Below the pieces are notes generated by a model that worked only from the letters and a program-made list of their open reading frames with translations, was not told the origin of the DNA and did no database searches. Shown here in pieces: positions 23,347-45,950 of a stretch of 64,000 nt of DNA. Position numbers and translations under genes: made by a program. The stretch's first letter is position 1, and every line of letters begins with the position of its first letter. The DNA is taken from the NCBI GenBank assembly GCA_039619475.1, contig CM077115.1, positions 64,114,864 to 64,178,863 on the forward strand, given 5' to 3'. The stretch comes from Icerya purchasi (Eukaryota; Arthropoda; Insecta; Hemiptera; Monophlebidae).

Positions 23347-23517
23347 AGTAAATTAAACGCACCAATAAAAAAATTACTTAATTTTTATTATATACTCCGC
23401 ACGTTTCAAAGGGAGTTATAAGTTATAAACTCCCATGATCATGAAGATTAATCTTCAAAACACGTCATTTATATAATAAAAATTAAATAATTGTTTTATT
23501 GGTGAGTTTAATTTACT
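23347..23517. mobile_element. Small foldback element, 171 bp
   Basis: The outer ~48 bases are inverted copies (AGTAAATTAAACGCACCAAT against AGTAAATTAAACTCACCAAT on the other strand). Inside are GGGAGTTATAAGTTATAAACTCCC-like palindromes and CATGATCATGAAG with CTTCAAAACACGTC. That core resembles the one in the 510-bp foldback at 19480. No coding capacity and no clear target duplication. Confidence 0.75.
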
Positions 23518-24107
23518 TAATATATAATAGTTGTCTTTTATATAATATTTATTTGCCATTTTTAATTTATATGTATGTGTATATATTTTTTGTTTGTAAT
23601 TTGTATAAATATTTGTCCTTTTTTTTATTCAATTTTTATATAATGGAAAAACTAATTGAAATGGTTAGGAAGTATGAATTTGTATACAATACAGAACACA
23701 AAGATTTTAATAATGTAAATATAAAAGATGATATAATTACATAAAAACTTGAAATAAAAGATGGTAAATTATTTTTCGTCTATGTTTAAACTCTACAAGC
23801 AATTTTAAAATCTGCTGTTTTGATAACAGTGTAAAGTGATTAAATTAAAAGCAATAATTATATTGTAGTGTTTTAATTAGGATATTAAGTCAGTTTACAA
23901 TTAATTACAAAATCCAACCTAAAAACTAAAAATTGATATTAAAATAAAAACAAACGATTAAAGATAAAAGTAAAAAACTGAATAAAAACTTGATATATTT
24001 GATTGCAAGCTATTATTTCCTCACTCAGCAAATTCATTACAATGAGCAGTCAAGAAAAACACATTTCACATTCGTCGCTGAAATAGGCAACAAAATAATG
24101 TTTTAAT
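23518..24107. other. Gene-free AT-rich stretch
   Basis: No recognisable gene. About 24009-24070 shares the ACAATGAGCAGT block, inverted, with about 23155-23170, hinting at a pair of short repeats either side of the foldback element. Confidence 0.35.
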
Positions 24108-24230
24108 CAAGGTTTGAAAGCCGAACAATAATACAGCTTAAACTTAATACAACTTACCTCCTTGAAAAATACAGCTTAGACTTTCAGCTTTCGGCTTACA
24201 AAATTAATTTTAATAAAAGCTAATTGAAAT
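24108..24230. repeat. Partial copy of the hAT MITE family found at 27217
   Basis: CAAGGTTTGAAAGCCGAA followed by TAATACAGCTTAAACTT and AGCTTTCGGCTTAC matches the terminal and subterminal sequence of the element at 27217-27768. Only one end is recognisable. Confidence 0.65.
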
Positions 24231-24479
24231 CATTATATTCACATCAAACTATAAAGCACTACAATTAAAATCTCGTTTTTTTTTTAACATGTATATGTTT
24301 TATGAGTGAGGATTATTCCAGAAATTGTCCAGCAAAATTATGTCACACAAAATGTTACTATGATGTATCACATATGCACACACACATATATATAATATAT
24401 ATAAGCTGTCCCTAGTCACACATTGCCATATCTCAATCTTGTTAAATTCAAAAAAAAAAGAAAAGTAAAAGTTTGTGTT

Positions 24480-25230
24480 TTTAATATGTTTAATATCACA
24501 GTGCATGTGGGTATAGAATGTTTTTTTGTTGTTCCATTGTCTGTGAAGATATAGAGATTGTTTGGTTTGCCAACTATAGGACATACAGCATATAATTGCC
24601 CAAGTGAGAAGCAATCTGTGTCCAGATCTAAACTGTGCAATTCTAAAGATTGTCCTGAACACCAATCAAATTGGGAATTGCAATCTCTTAAATTAAAATG
24701 GCCATTGAAATCATAGGAATACATGGAATGAGGGCATCTTTGCTTTTGCATCGTCCTGTCAAGATTGTTGCTTCTATGACATTGATGATTAATTTTTTTT
24801 ACTGGAAGTTGTGTGCTATTGCAAGACTTTGGCTAATTGATATTTCACAGCATGATAATAGGTACGCCATTTTTCAATTGCAGTATGTGCAATGAAATCC
24901 CTAGTAGATTGAGTGAAATCGAAAATTCTGTTGGATAATTAATTGCTTCATCTGCTTCCACAACAGTGTTGACAGACTTGTATATGATGGCCTCACTCTG
25001 ATTATCAGACTGAATAATATTATTAAATTCATAGACATGTTTGTTTTGGGCGTCGAGAACAGCTCATTTACTCAAATCCCTATAATTGGTTTAAATATTG
25101 AGAAATACTTTTTCAACTGATTCTTCTTTTGATGTCAGTAAATTGCAGAAGTTATGAGGTATTGAAATTTGTCCTGAGGTCCCAATTTCCAGCAATTGAT
25201 ACAAGAATATCTTAGTGGGAGCCTAAAGGG
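24480..25230 (-). pseudogene. Helitron Pif1-like helicase C-terminal remnant
   Basis: Across frames the minus strand reads AVLDAQNKHVYEFNNIIQSD, then VEADEAINYPTEF, LQLKNGVPIIML, GQSLELHSLDLDTDC and FSLGQLYAVC, and ends with VGKPNNLYIFTDNGTTK. This is the familiar C-terminal third of Helitron Rep/helicase proteins (motifs V-VI and the terminal DNLYIYT box). Stops and frameshifts interrupt it, and the Arg of the usual ACSRVGKP motif VI is lost (VCPIVGKP). The Rep nuclease part is absent. It once unwound DNA for rolling-circle transposition. Confidence 0.9.
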
Positions 25231-26165
25231 AGCCATAGCCTCAGGTCCTAGACTTCAGGAAGGCCCCATACTCTTGAACAGAAAATAATTAAATTGTTTA
25301 TATAAAAAATTGAAGTTTTTCTGCTCAAAATAATCAATACTGTAAAAATGCAAGATTTTAAATTTGCACTTTTTATCTTAAAAATAATTCAGTTAATTTT
25401 TATATATAAAAAAGGAATATATGAGTTCTTTAATGAAATTATATACTTTTTCTCAATAAAACTTTCTATTTTTTTTCAAATAACTAAATGCTATATAAAA
25501 TGAATATTAATAGAAATTACCCATGATAAATATAATTTATTCTGTTTAAAAAATTGAATAAGTCCTTTAAAGTACATGTTGAATAATAAACATTTGACAA
25601 ATTGATTAATAGCAATTCTCTGTTTAAATATTGATACCCATGCAATCGTTATAAATTTTTCTATGTAAAAACGTTTTACAATCTGATATATTCTTAATTT
25701 TAACAATATTTTATTTTTTTATTTTGATTGAAAGTCAATATGTTTTATTTTAAATTAACTGTATAAAAATTGTTTAAAATAAAAGTAAGTTTTAATCAAT
25801 TGATGGTATTATGAATATTTTTGTTATTCAAAAAATTAAATAAATTATACTGTGTTTCATTCATTTTTTTTTTTTTTTATCACATAAACAATTACGGAAT
25901 TTTAAACATGCATGTTTAATTTATATATAGAAAAGAACATGATCAAAAACATTGCATGAGTGTATCAAAATTATCTTGAAAACTACTGTAGCAAAAATAA
26001 TGACTGCTGCTATATATAATGCATTATAAATAAAGTTTTTATTTTTATTAAAAACACAATTATTTTTTTTGCTACTCACAATATTTTATTGCAGAAAAAG
26101 AAAACATAATGTTATTAATAAAAAATTACAAATATTAACATATATATATATATATATATGATATA
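25231..26165. other. Gene-free AT-rich stretch
   Basis: Nothing recognisable apart from poly(T) at about 25867 and an (AT)n run ending at about 26160 where the mariner begins. Confidence 0.4.
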
Positions 26166-26167
26166 TA

Positions 26168-27020
26168 CGAGGTGTGACAATTGTATTCATAGAATTGTTT
26201 CATAGACCGACTTGTGGCAAAACTGCGGTGGTGCTTCCAGTCTCGTTGGAAAGAGGGGACATTTCCGAGTCAGTATATCCAGTTTTCATAACGGTAGCAT
26301 GTACATCTCGCATTCTGTGGTCATTTAACCAAAGTAAGGTTTTTACACGTGTCGTGAAAATGTGCAATGTAAATACTGAACAACGTTTTATAATCAAATT
26401 CTTGGTCAAATATGGAGTAAAACCATCAGAAAACCTCGTACAGTTACAAGACGTGTTTAAGGAAGACGCTATGAAACAACCGACTGTTCTCAAGTGGGTT
26501 AAGCGGTTTAAAGACAACTGTGAATCAGTGAAGGACGATCCGCACTGCGGCGGTCCCTTTACCACAAAAACGGCGGCAAATGTTGAAGCGTGCGCATATG
26601 TGTACTCCAAGACTATCAAGTAGTTGTCAAATGTTAGAAGAAGAGTGAAAAATCAACAGTGAGACTATTCAGCAGATTTTAAATGACGATCTAGGGATGC
26701 ACAAACTGTGCGCCAAGGTGGTTCCAAAACTGCTCACAGCTGAGCAAAAAGAGCTCCAGAGATCTATCTGTTAGGACATGATTGATCGAATTGATGCTGA
26801 AAGATAGGAAGGGATGTCATGATGGACGAATCTTGGGTGTTCAAATATGACTCTGATTCTAAGGGACTGAGCATACAGTTGTTGGTGAATGGCGGGGAGC
26901 GTCTGAAAAAGCCTTGCATGTCCAAGAGTCAAGTCTCTACTGATTGCTTTTTTCAACATCAACAACATTGTTCATCACAAACATGTTCCTGCCGGCCAAT
27001 ATTTGTAGTAAACGATTAAT
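26168..27020 (+). pseudogene. mariner-family transposon and transposase, degraded
   Basis: The left end CGAGGTGTGACAATTG follows a TA and matches the ACGAGGTGTGACAAT-type ends of mariner elements. From about 26361 the transposase N-terminus is readable: NVNTEQRFIIKFLVKYGVKP, PTVLKWVKRFKDNCESVKDD, and HCGGPFTTKTAANVE. Frameshifts follow; VRQ and KMVP-like pieces lie near 26700. The catalytic DESWVFKYDSDSK and KPCMSKSQVS lie near 26825-26930 and VPAGQ-like sequence near 26990. The third catalytic Asp region and the right inverted repeat are missing, so the copy is 3'-truncated as well as mutated. Confidence 0.85.
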
Positions 27021-27216
27021 TAATATTCTTAAAGAACATAATAATGGGGAAGCAGTTAATTACAACAGTTAAAGGATTAGGTGTATTAGAAGTAATAATT
27101 ATGCAGTTGAAAAAAAACTAGAAATATAATTAGCTCATTAAGATGATTGAACATGTTCATCAGAACCATCCTATTTTGGTTTACTAAATGTAATAAATAA
27201 AAAATAACTGTATGAT

Positions 27217-27768
27217 CAGAGCTTGAAAGCCAGCTGAAAGCCAAAAGCTAAAATCTGAAAGCCAATCATTTTTAGATGTCATAAGCTTAATCCAAAAGCC
27301 ATATTTAAATTTCCATAAGCTAAAAGCCTTATTCAAAATTTAAACAGTCGAAAGAGGAAAGCTTAAGCTGTATTTTTAAAAAAGCTAAATTAAGCTTTAT
27401 ATTCGGCTTAAGCTTTTTTCTTAAATTTCTTGATTTTGCATTTTTGACATAACTATTTGCATAAGAAATTATTTTTAAAAACTTTTATTTTTGTGCTTAA
27501 AGAAAAAAGCTGAAGTTTTAATAGTAATGCTTAATAGTTTGATGCATAGTAATTAGTAAATGAGTTTAATTATCTTCTATTAAAATTCATTTCTATAAGC
27601 CGAAAGCTTAAAGCTTAAGCCATATTTCAAATTTAAACAGCCAAAGCCCGAAAGCTTAAGCCATATTTCAAATTTAAACAGCCAAAGCCCGAAAGCTTAA
27701 GCTGTATTTTTCAAGGACATAAGCTATATTAATTTTAAGCTGTATTATTATTCGGCTTTCAAGCCCTG
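27217..27768. mobile_element. hAT-type MITE, 552 bp, 8-bp TSD, internal 41-bp duplication
   Basis: The ends CAGAGCTTGAAAGCC and (other strand) CAGGGCTTGAAAGCC are inverted repeats with one mismatch. TGTATGAT flanks both sides (27209-27216 and 27769-27776), the 8-bp duplication of hAT elements. The interior is built of AAGCTTAAGC-like blocks and holds a perfect tandem duplication of 41 bp (27620-27660 and 27661-27701). No coding capacity. Confidence 0.93.
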
Positions 27769-27984
27769 TGTATGATATAAATATCCTTTTTCTTTTGGTA
27801 ATAACCTCAATGCATATAAGCTTGAAACATTTTGTATGATCTAATCTGTACTATATTGAAATATGTTTTTCTATTATATTGTATTTTTTTTGTTGTAGAT
27901 TTATAAGATTGATTCAAATAATAAAAAAGTATTTTTATCATAAAATAAGAGAATTTATGAAAATATGACATGACTAAATGGTTT

Positions 27985-28085
27985 AAAAACATAAATTTGA
28001 ATAAATATGTCAATTTTTGATTAAAAATAGCTAAAAACAGTTATTTTTATCTGTAAAATAGAAAATTGCAATAAGTAAAAATGAT
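27985..28085 (+). repeat. ~90-bp repeat unit, copy 1 (also at 29430-29620)
   Basis: The block ATAAATTTGAATAAATATGT, AATTTTTGATTAAAAATAGC and TTATTTTTATCTGTAAAATA is repeated in the same orientation at about 29530-29612. The two copies flank the putative secreted-protein gene. Confidence 0.6.
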
Positions 28086-28149
28086 TTGTTGTTAATAATT
28101 ATTTATTATTTTTTAAAGTTACCATTAATTAATATTAACCATCACCAAA

Positions 28150-28541
28150 ATGTTTTTCTTAAAAATAAAAATTAGTTTTTTTTTTGTTTTCATAAATTTG
28201 TTGGGCTTGTCAGCAGCAGACGATTACCCATCAAAAAAAGAGAATGTGGACAAAAGGAAAATGAGGTCGCTGGGAGAGTTATTCAGGGAAGAAAAAGATG
28301 GTCAGAACTACTACAAGGAAATAACAAAAGAGTCAAAAAAGATCAATACTAGAATCCATGCAATTAGTAGTCTGAAGGGAGATAAACATGTAGAAGAAAA
28401 ATATGATGAAAGAGGTAAGGGAAGCTCTCATGTCTTGCTAGCCATTTTACCTATTTAATTTAAATTTATTTTTTTGTTGTTGTAGTCCAATTATCTTCTT
28501 CTTCTCTATATAAAAATAAAAGAATGTTTCTGTTTTGAAAA
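28150..28541 (+). CDS. Putative small secreted protein (one short intron)
   Basis: ATG at 28150 opens a frame with a typical signal peptide: short basic start, then a Phe/Ile/Leu-rich core ending GLSA|ADDYP (about residue 22). A charged stretch follows with a dibasic KR at residues 35-36 and REEKDGQNYYKEITKESKK. The frame has a good splice donor (GAGAG-gtaagg, exon end 28414) and a pyrimidine-rich acceptor ending at 28485. Joining 28150-28414 to 28486-28541 gives about 106 residues; without splicing the frame stops at 28458. I do not recognise the family. The dibasic site might suggest a peptide precursor, but this is weak. The AT-rich surroundings make chance a real alternative. Confidence 0.35.
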
Positions 28542-29429
28542 AAGAAAAAAATAACAAGCTGTATTTATTAATATGTTGAGAGATTTATTACTTACATTGG
28601 TTTTTCTAAAGTATTTGATTTTTTTTTTTTTTAATGTCTTATATATTTCCCTCCGAAATTCTTCAATCTGTCCTTGAACCCATAAGAACTGAAATGGTAT
28701 AAAATTTTTCAACACAGTTTCCTGCAACCATTGCTGAAATAATTTCCTGCCTCATCCAATAATTAATTTTTATTATAATGTATAGTTCAGTGATCTTTGT
28801 TTATACTATCTTAGGAAATGTAATTATATGGTGAATAATTTTCTATATTTGAGTTATAAATGTTTATGTCCATTTTCTGTGTTATCACTTCATTAAAGAT
28901 TTATAAAAACATGTGTTGCAGAAAATTATACTTTAAAAATATTAAAAAGAGCCGACATGTTTTGAAGTTTTGTATTCCATAATCATGCCATTAATAAATA
29001 AAGTTAAAAGTTAAAAACGATATCATATTTGTCAATCTTATAAACTAATCGTAGTGCTATACTAATATATTCTTTTTTTAAAAAAGAAAAATAACTGTCT
29101 ATTTGACTATATTCATCCTGACTAATATTATAACTATAAATATTATTATATTTACTGAGCGTTGGCGGTTGTCTATACAAATATAAAGATCAAACCAGAT
29201 GTAATTCTCAGAAACACATTCCATGTGACATATATTTATCCATTTCATTGATTTGGTAGATGCTTAGTCCAACTATATCATATTCATTAAAATTTTAAGA
29301 CATATTTGCTTTTTTTTTTTTTTGAAAACAATAAATTTTTATTATTATTTTTAAAATAAATAATCTGATATTAAACTATCCAATTTTTATTTGTAATCTA
29401 CAATTTAAAATTAAAGGAATTTTTGTTTA
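28542..29429. other. Gene-free AT-rich stretch
   Basis: No recognisable coding, RNA or element signal. Confidence 0.4.
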
Positions 29430-29620
29430 ATAGATAAATTTGAGTAATTATATTACTTTTCGTTTAGAAATAAGTAAAAATAGGTAAATTTGAATAAACA
29501 CATCACTTTTTAGTTAAAAATGACTAAAAATAGATAAATATGAATAAACATATCAATTTTTGACTAAAAATAGATATTTTTATCTACAAAAGAAGAAAAT
29601 TTAATAAGTATATGTATATT
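29430..29620 (+). repeat. ~45-bp minisatellite, about 3 units
   Basis: Units of roughly 51, 50 and 40 bp with the pattern TAAATTTGAATAAACAYATC followed by TTTTTAGTTAAAAATGACTA run head to tail. The last unit and its right flank match 27985-28085. Confidence 0.7.
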
Positions 29621-29680
29621 TACTTTCTCATTTCTATTGGTATTGTAAATCACCAACATGCAAGTACTAGTACACATATA

Positions 29681-30974
29681 CACAGTCTAGACATATATAC
29701 TGTCCGCCAGTGAAATGAAAATATCTTGAGAACAAAAAGAGTTACAAAATTGATAATAATATATTTGAAATCAGTATTTTCATACAAATTGATTCATAGA
29801 AAAATTATTCCATATGATTGCCTTTTGCCTTCACACACAACTTCAAAGTGGGAACAAAGTCATCTATGACTGTATGCAATGTTTCCAAAGGAATTTTGGC
29901 TGCTGCTTTCATTATCGACACTTTTAATGACTCCAGATAGGCTTTTTCCTCTACGATTTGCCACAAGCAATAATCTAATGGATTCAAATCCAGGCTTCCC
30001 AAGTGCCAATTGGAAGCGCGATTAAATAAATTCTGACACATTGGCTTCGAGCCATTTTTGGGTTATCTTGGCTTTGTGAGCTGGCACACTATCCTGCTGA
30101 AACACCCAGTGCTTGTTTTCGAATAATGTGTGATTGAGAGGCTTTACCACATCATCCGGCATCTCTTGATAAACACGAGCAAACGTTTTAATGCCAGTTT
30201 TGCAGAAATGAACTGACAAAGCGCCGTGATAAGAAACCCCCTGCCATATGATTATTGAAGTCGGATGGTGGCCTCGCTGCACTCTGGGAACCTCCTCCTT
30301 TGCTTTGTATGAGCTTTGGGCGCACCCTTGATCATTTTGTTTATTGAAAGTCTCTTTGATTGTGAAAAGTTTTTTGTCGGTAAACAAAATGTCCCTGTGG
30401 CATCCAGAGCTGAAATGACGAATGTGATATTTCAATCTTTCGAGTCGTATTTTTTTAAACTTATTCATTAACAGGTTTCCCGTGTATCTCTTGTATACTC
30501 ATAAGCGTAAATCATCACAAATTATTTGAGAAACAGTATGTGGCGTGATATTCATTTCATAAGCAAGCACTTTTTGTTTGCAAAGAGGGTTCCTTTTTAT
30601 CCGACTCCATACAGCTTCAACAACATTCGGTGTGTGAGTGGTGCAGGGACGACAGGTTCTAGGATAGTCTACCACATCGTCAGTGTCAGTAAAACGTTGA
30701 ATAGTACGATACACAAAAACTTTTGACTGATGTTAAACGGCTTAAGGAGGGAGTAAATCTGTTTACCATTCTTTCCTGCCTTGTGTAGACCAATTACTAT
30801 GATGCGTGTGTGATATTCGGTTCACTCCATGACTAAAATATGTCTAACCGCACATGAATGAGACACTACAATGGATATCTAACCACGTGCGACTCACTTG
30901 AAGATTATTACCATAGTAGGAAAGCGAAAATTCCCATATTTCGCGCGGTGGACAGTATTTATGGTTAGACTGTG
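29681..30974 (-). mobile_element. Tc1/mariner-superfamily element with both ends, 1294 bp
   Basis: CACAGTCTAGACATATATAC then TGTCCGCC at the left matches, inverted, CACAGTCTAACCATAAATAC then TGTCCACC at the right: terminal inverted repeats of about 30 bp. A TA lies directly outside each end (29679-29680 and 30975-30976). The length is typical of mariner elements. It holds one transposase gene on the minus strand (30830-29805). Confidence 0.9.
29805..30830 (-). pseudogene. Mariner-type transposase with a D (not E) as third catalytic residue
   Basis: From an ATG at 30830 the frame reads HTRIIVIGLHKAGKNGKQIY (N-terminal helix-turn-helix), VYRTIQRFTDTDDV, and KVLAYEMNITPHTVSQII. The catalytic core follows: ILFTDKKLFTI, WVFQQDSVPAHKAK and LDLNPLDYCLW. 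It ends near 29805 with KLCVKAKGNHME. The third acidic residue sits in NPLDY, so it belongs to a DDxD branch rather than the DD34E Tc1 group. A stop at the third codon and frameshifts near 30730, 30500 and 30040 inactivate it. Its terminal repeats survive, so it could still be mobilised by a related enzyme. Confidence 0.88.
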
Positions 30975-31435
30975 TACATATATTTCTGTATCGGTATAAA
31001 TGTAATATGATGTTATTTTACTTAAAAAAAAAAAAAGAAAAATAAATAAAGCATAAAATGAGGATGCAGTATGGAATGTTCCTTTAAAATTTGGGTTCTA
31101 AGTATTGAAATTCGAACATTTTTGGCAGTCCCTGGAAATTTTACCCCTTCTCACCTCTCAGAATAACGAATTTTCAATTTTCTGCCTATTCAATGATGAT
31201 TACATTGTTGTTAATAGGATATATTGATAACATCACCCAAAGATCGATATTCTTAGTTTAAGGAACAGATTTATAAATATTGATAGAAATATTAATAGTT
31301 TAATTTATGCGCTTATTGTTCAAAATGGTTAATATTTGCTGTCTATGGAGCACATTTACTTCATTTATAGTTCATTTTGCTCCACTTATAGTTCAAAACG
31401 GTCAATTATGTTCATTTAGGGGGGCAGATTTGATC
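30975..31435. other. Gene-free stretch
   Basis: AT-rich with no recognisable gene. The part from about 31300 contains several repeats of TTCATTTTGCTCCACTTATAG-like text (degenerate), which resume on the far side of the MITE at about 31800-31860. Confidence 0.35.
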
Positions 31436-31745
31436 CTTTTAAGCTGTGACCAGACCGGGCGAGCGAGTGTGAGCCAGCAAGAACAAAAACCTGACCTTGA
31501 CGTTTTCTCCCAAATGACCACGCAGTGTGAACGTATTTTAGAGAGCAGGAGCGAGCATTTGATCGCGCTCTCTGACGATCGCTCTGAGGACGATCAATAG
31601 CGATCATAAAAATAATGGATAAGTGTGAATGGAAGACCAATCATATGCTCGCGAACAACAGAGAACACTGGAGAGCATAAATTTCCAAATCATATTTTTG
31701 CTCTTGCTCGCTCACGCTCACTTGCCCGGTTTGGACTCAGCTTTA
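31436..31745. mobile_element. MITE, about 310 bp, with ~55-bp terminal inverted repeats
   Basis: The left end (AAGCTGTGACCAGACCGGGC, then GAGCGAGTGTGAGCCAGCAA) matches the inverted right end (AAGCTGAGTCCAAACCGGGC, then AAGTGAGCGTGAGCGAGCAA). It is GC-richer than its flanks. The exact edge is uncertain and I found no clean 8-bp duplication, so the superfamily is open. The frame across it is not conserved as coding. Confidence 0.75.
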
Positions 31746-32779
31746 TAGCTCATTAAATTACCAAAATACGACTTATAATTCAAAAATATCTGTATTGACC
31801 GTTTAAGAAGCTGATTTGCTTCGCTTATAATCCATTTTGCTTCGCTTATAGGTTATTTCATTTCATGTAAAAATGAACTGTGCTAGAAATCACTCCTGAC
31901 GTCTATTTACATTTAACCTTAACATCATTAATATTTAAATAATTAATAGTTTTCAGGTTTTCCCTGTTTTCCTTTTCCGATTGTTCCTTTCGTAGTTTCA
32001 TCTCTACTTCCAAATGTGATGCAAACTACATCTTCTTTAAATGACCCGCTCTTGATTCTGAACGCTCTGCTTTGTACTCTAAAATCTTAGCACTGGATTT
32101 TCCTGCCCCTTATAATTCTTCCTCTGTTCTTTCCTTCCTATCTACAGCTATAATTCTTGTACTTTAATCTTTCCTAAGTTTTATTTTTAATTGTTTCTCT
32201 ACTTAATTCTTTTTATAATTTCTGTAGTTGTTGGGTCAAAGCCGACGCATATAAAATAATATTATTTTTGTTTTATCTTATTAAAAAAAAAAAAAAAATA
32301 GTTTTTAGTTTTGTCAATTTTTTCCCCATTGTTATCCTTTTTGTTCCAAACATTTCATTTACAGTAATGCATTTTTCTGTTCATATTATAGTGACGACAC
32401 AACCATTTAAAACAGAGTTATTCGACATAGTACAGCAAAAATATTTATACTAAACGTTTCGTTAAATACTATCCCTGGGAATCGTTAGAAAATTTTTTAT
32501 ATTTATGTAAACTATGTTTTGCTTGATTTACATTTCATATAATTAATTATCAAACGTAAATGGCACAAAACGATATATATGTACGTATAGTGCAATGTAG
32601 ATTGTACAAATTATACATCGTTTACATATAAAGCGAATCTGTAACATGCATAAAAAGTTATTAAATTATTAAAATAAGAAGAAATAAAAAATGTTTTCTT
32701 ATATCGTTTTTCATCAAACATGAAATTCTTTTAATTAAAATTAAAAAAAAAAAAAAATCTATCAATTTAAAATAACGTT
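31746..32779. other. Gene-free AT-rich stretch upstream of the hnRNP gene
   Basis: No recognisable gene or element. Pyrimidine-rich text around 31940-32180 resembles eroded retroelement sequence but gives no motif. Confidence 0.35.
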
Positions 32780-33094
32780 ATGTATGAAAATGCGCATGCG
32801 CGTTGCTATGGTTTACTTCCGAAAAATAAATAATATTTTGCGCAGGCGTGAAATCCTTTCTCGTCGCTTGTGGTGGACGCTTGACAGAAGATATAAAGCG
32901 ATGAAATCGTGTCACATCGCAAATTTCAGTAATTAGCACAGTATTCTTATTTTGTAGCAACTTTTTAAGCGTCTTGGATGTTATTATTGGTAAATAAAGT
33001 TTAATTTGTGAGCTGTGTGTTATATATAATAGGAGTTTTTGCGACTTTTATTTTGTATAATTTTTTAAAGTATTGATTTTTTACATTTATTACC
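32780..33094 (+). promoter_or_regulatory. Promoter and 5' UTR of the hnRNP A1-like gene, with NRF-1-like sites
   Basis: TGCGCATGCGCG (32791-32802) is a near-exact match to the NRF-1 palindrome (TGCGCATGCGCA). A second weaker copy, TGCGCAGGCGTG, lies at 32839-32850. The block is a local GC peak just before the gene. NRF-1-type sites are common in promoters of housekeeping genes in animals. No TATA box stands out. A possible donor at about 32990 (ATTG-gtaaat) would allow a non-coding first exon spliced close to the ATG. The start context TTACCATGG is good. Confidence 0.6.
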
Positions 33095-45586
<12,492 letters not shown>

Positions 45587-45950
45587 GACAAAATGAATTC
45601 GGAAACTATTATATAATACCTATATTTTAAATGATTTATTTAATAAGTAAAATTTAAATAATTTTATTGAATAAGAATTTGTAAAAATTTATCAATATAA
45701 TTACATTTGATTATATGAAATTTTATCTCGCAGATACAACTGTAGTGATAAAAGTTAAGTTTATGCAAATAATGTGACAATTTTTGAAACGTTTTTCATG
45801 TTTTCTAAATGTATTCGAGCGATTATTTTAGAAAATTACGGATTTATCGATTCCACGAACTTATTATTGGCTTCTTATAGTAATTGTTTTTAATTATCTA
45901 AATTTCACATTTTGCATTATTCCAAAGAATAAAAGTAAATGTACGCGATG
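45587..45950 (+). other. 3' UTR of the hnRNP gene with poly(A) signal
   Basis: The first canonical AATAAA downstream of the stop on the plus strand is at 45928-45933. It is the best candidate cleavage signal, giving a 3' UTR of about 365 bp. Later signals could extend it. Confidence 0.5.

Noticed and set aside
26200..26619. 139-codon minus-strand frame
   Set aside because: Exactly antisense to the mariner transposase N-terminus, which has clear family motifs on the plus strand.
27985..29620. LTR retrotransposon suggested by flanking direct repeats
   Set aside because: The repeats are a ~45-bp minisatellite, lack TG..CA ends, and no gag, protease, integrase or RT lies between.
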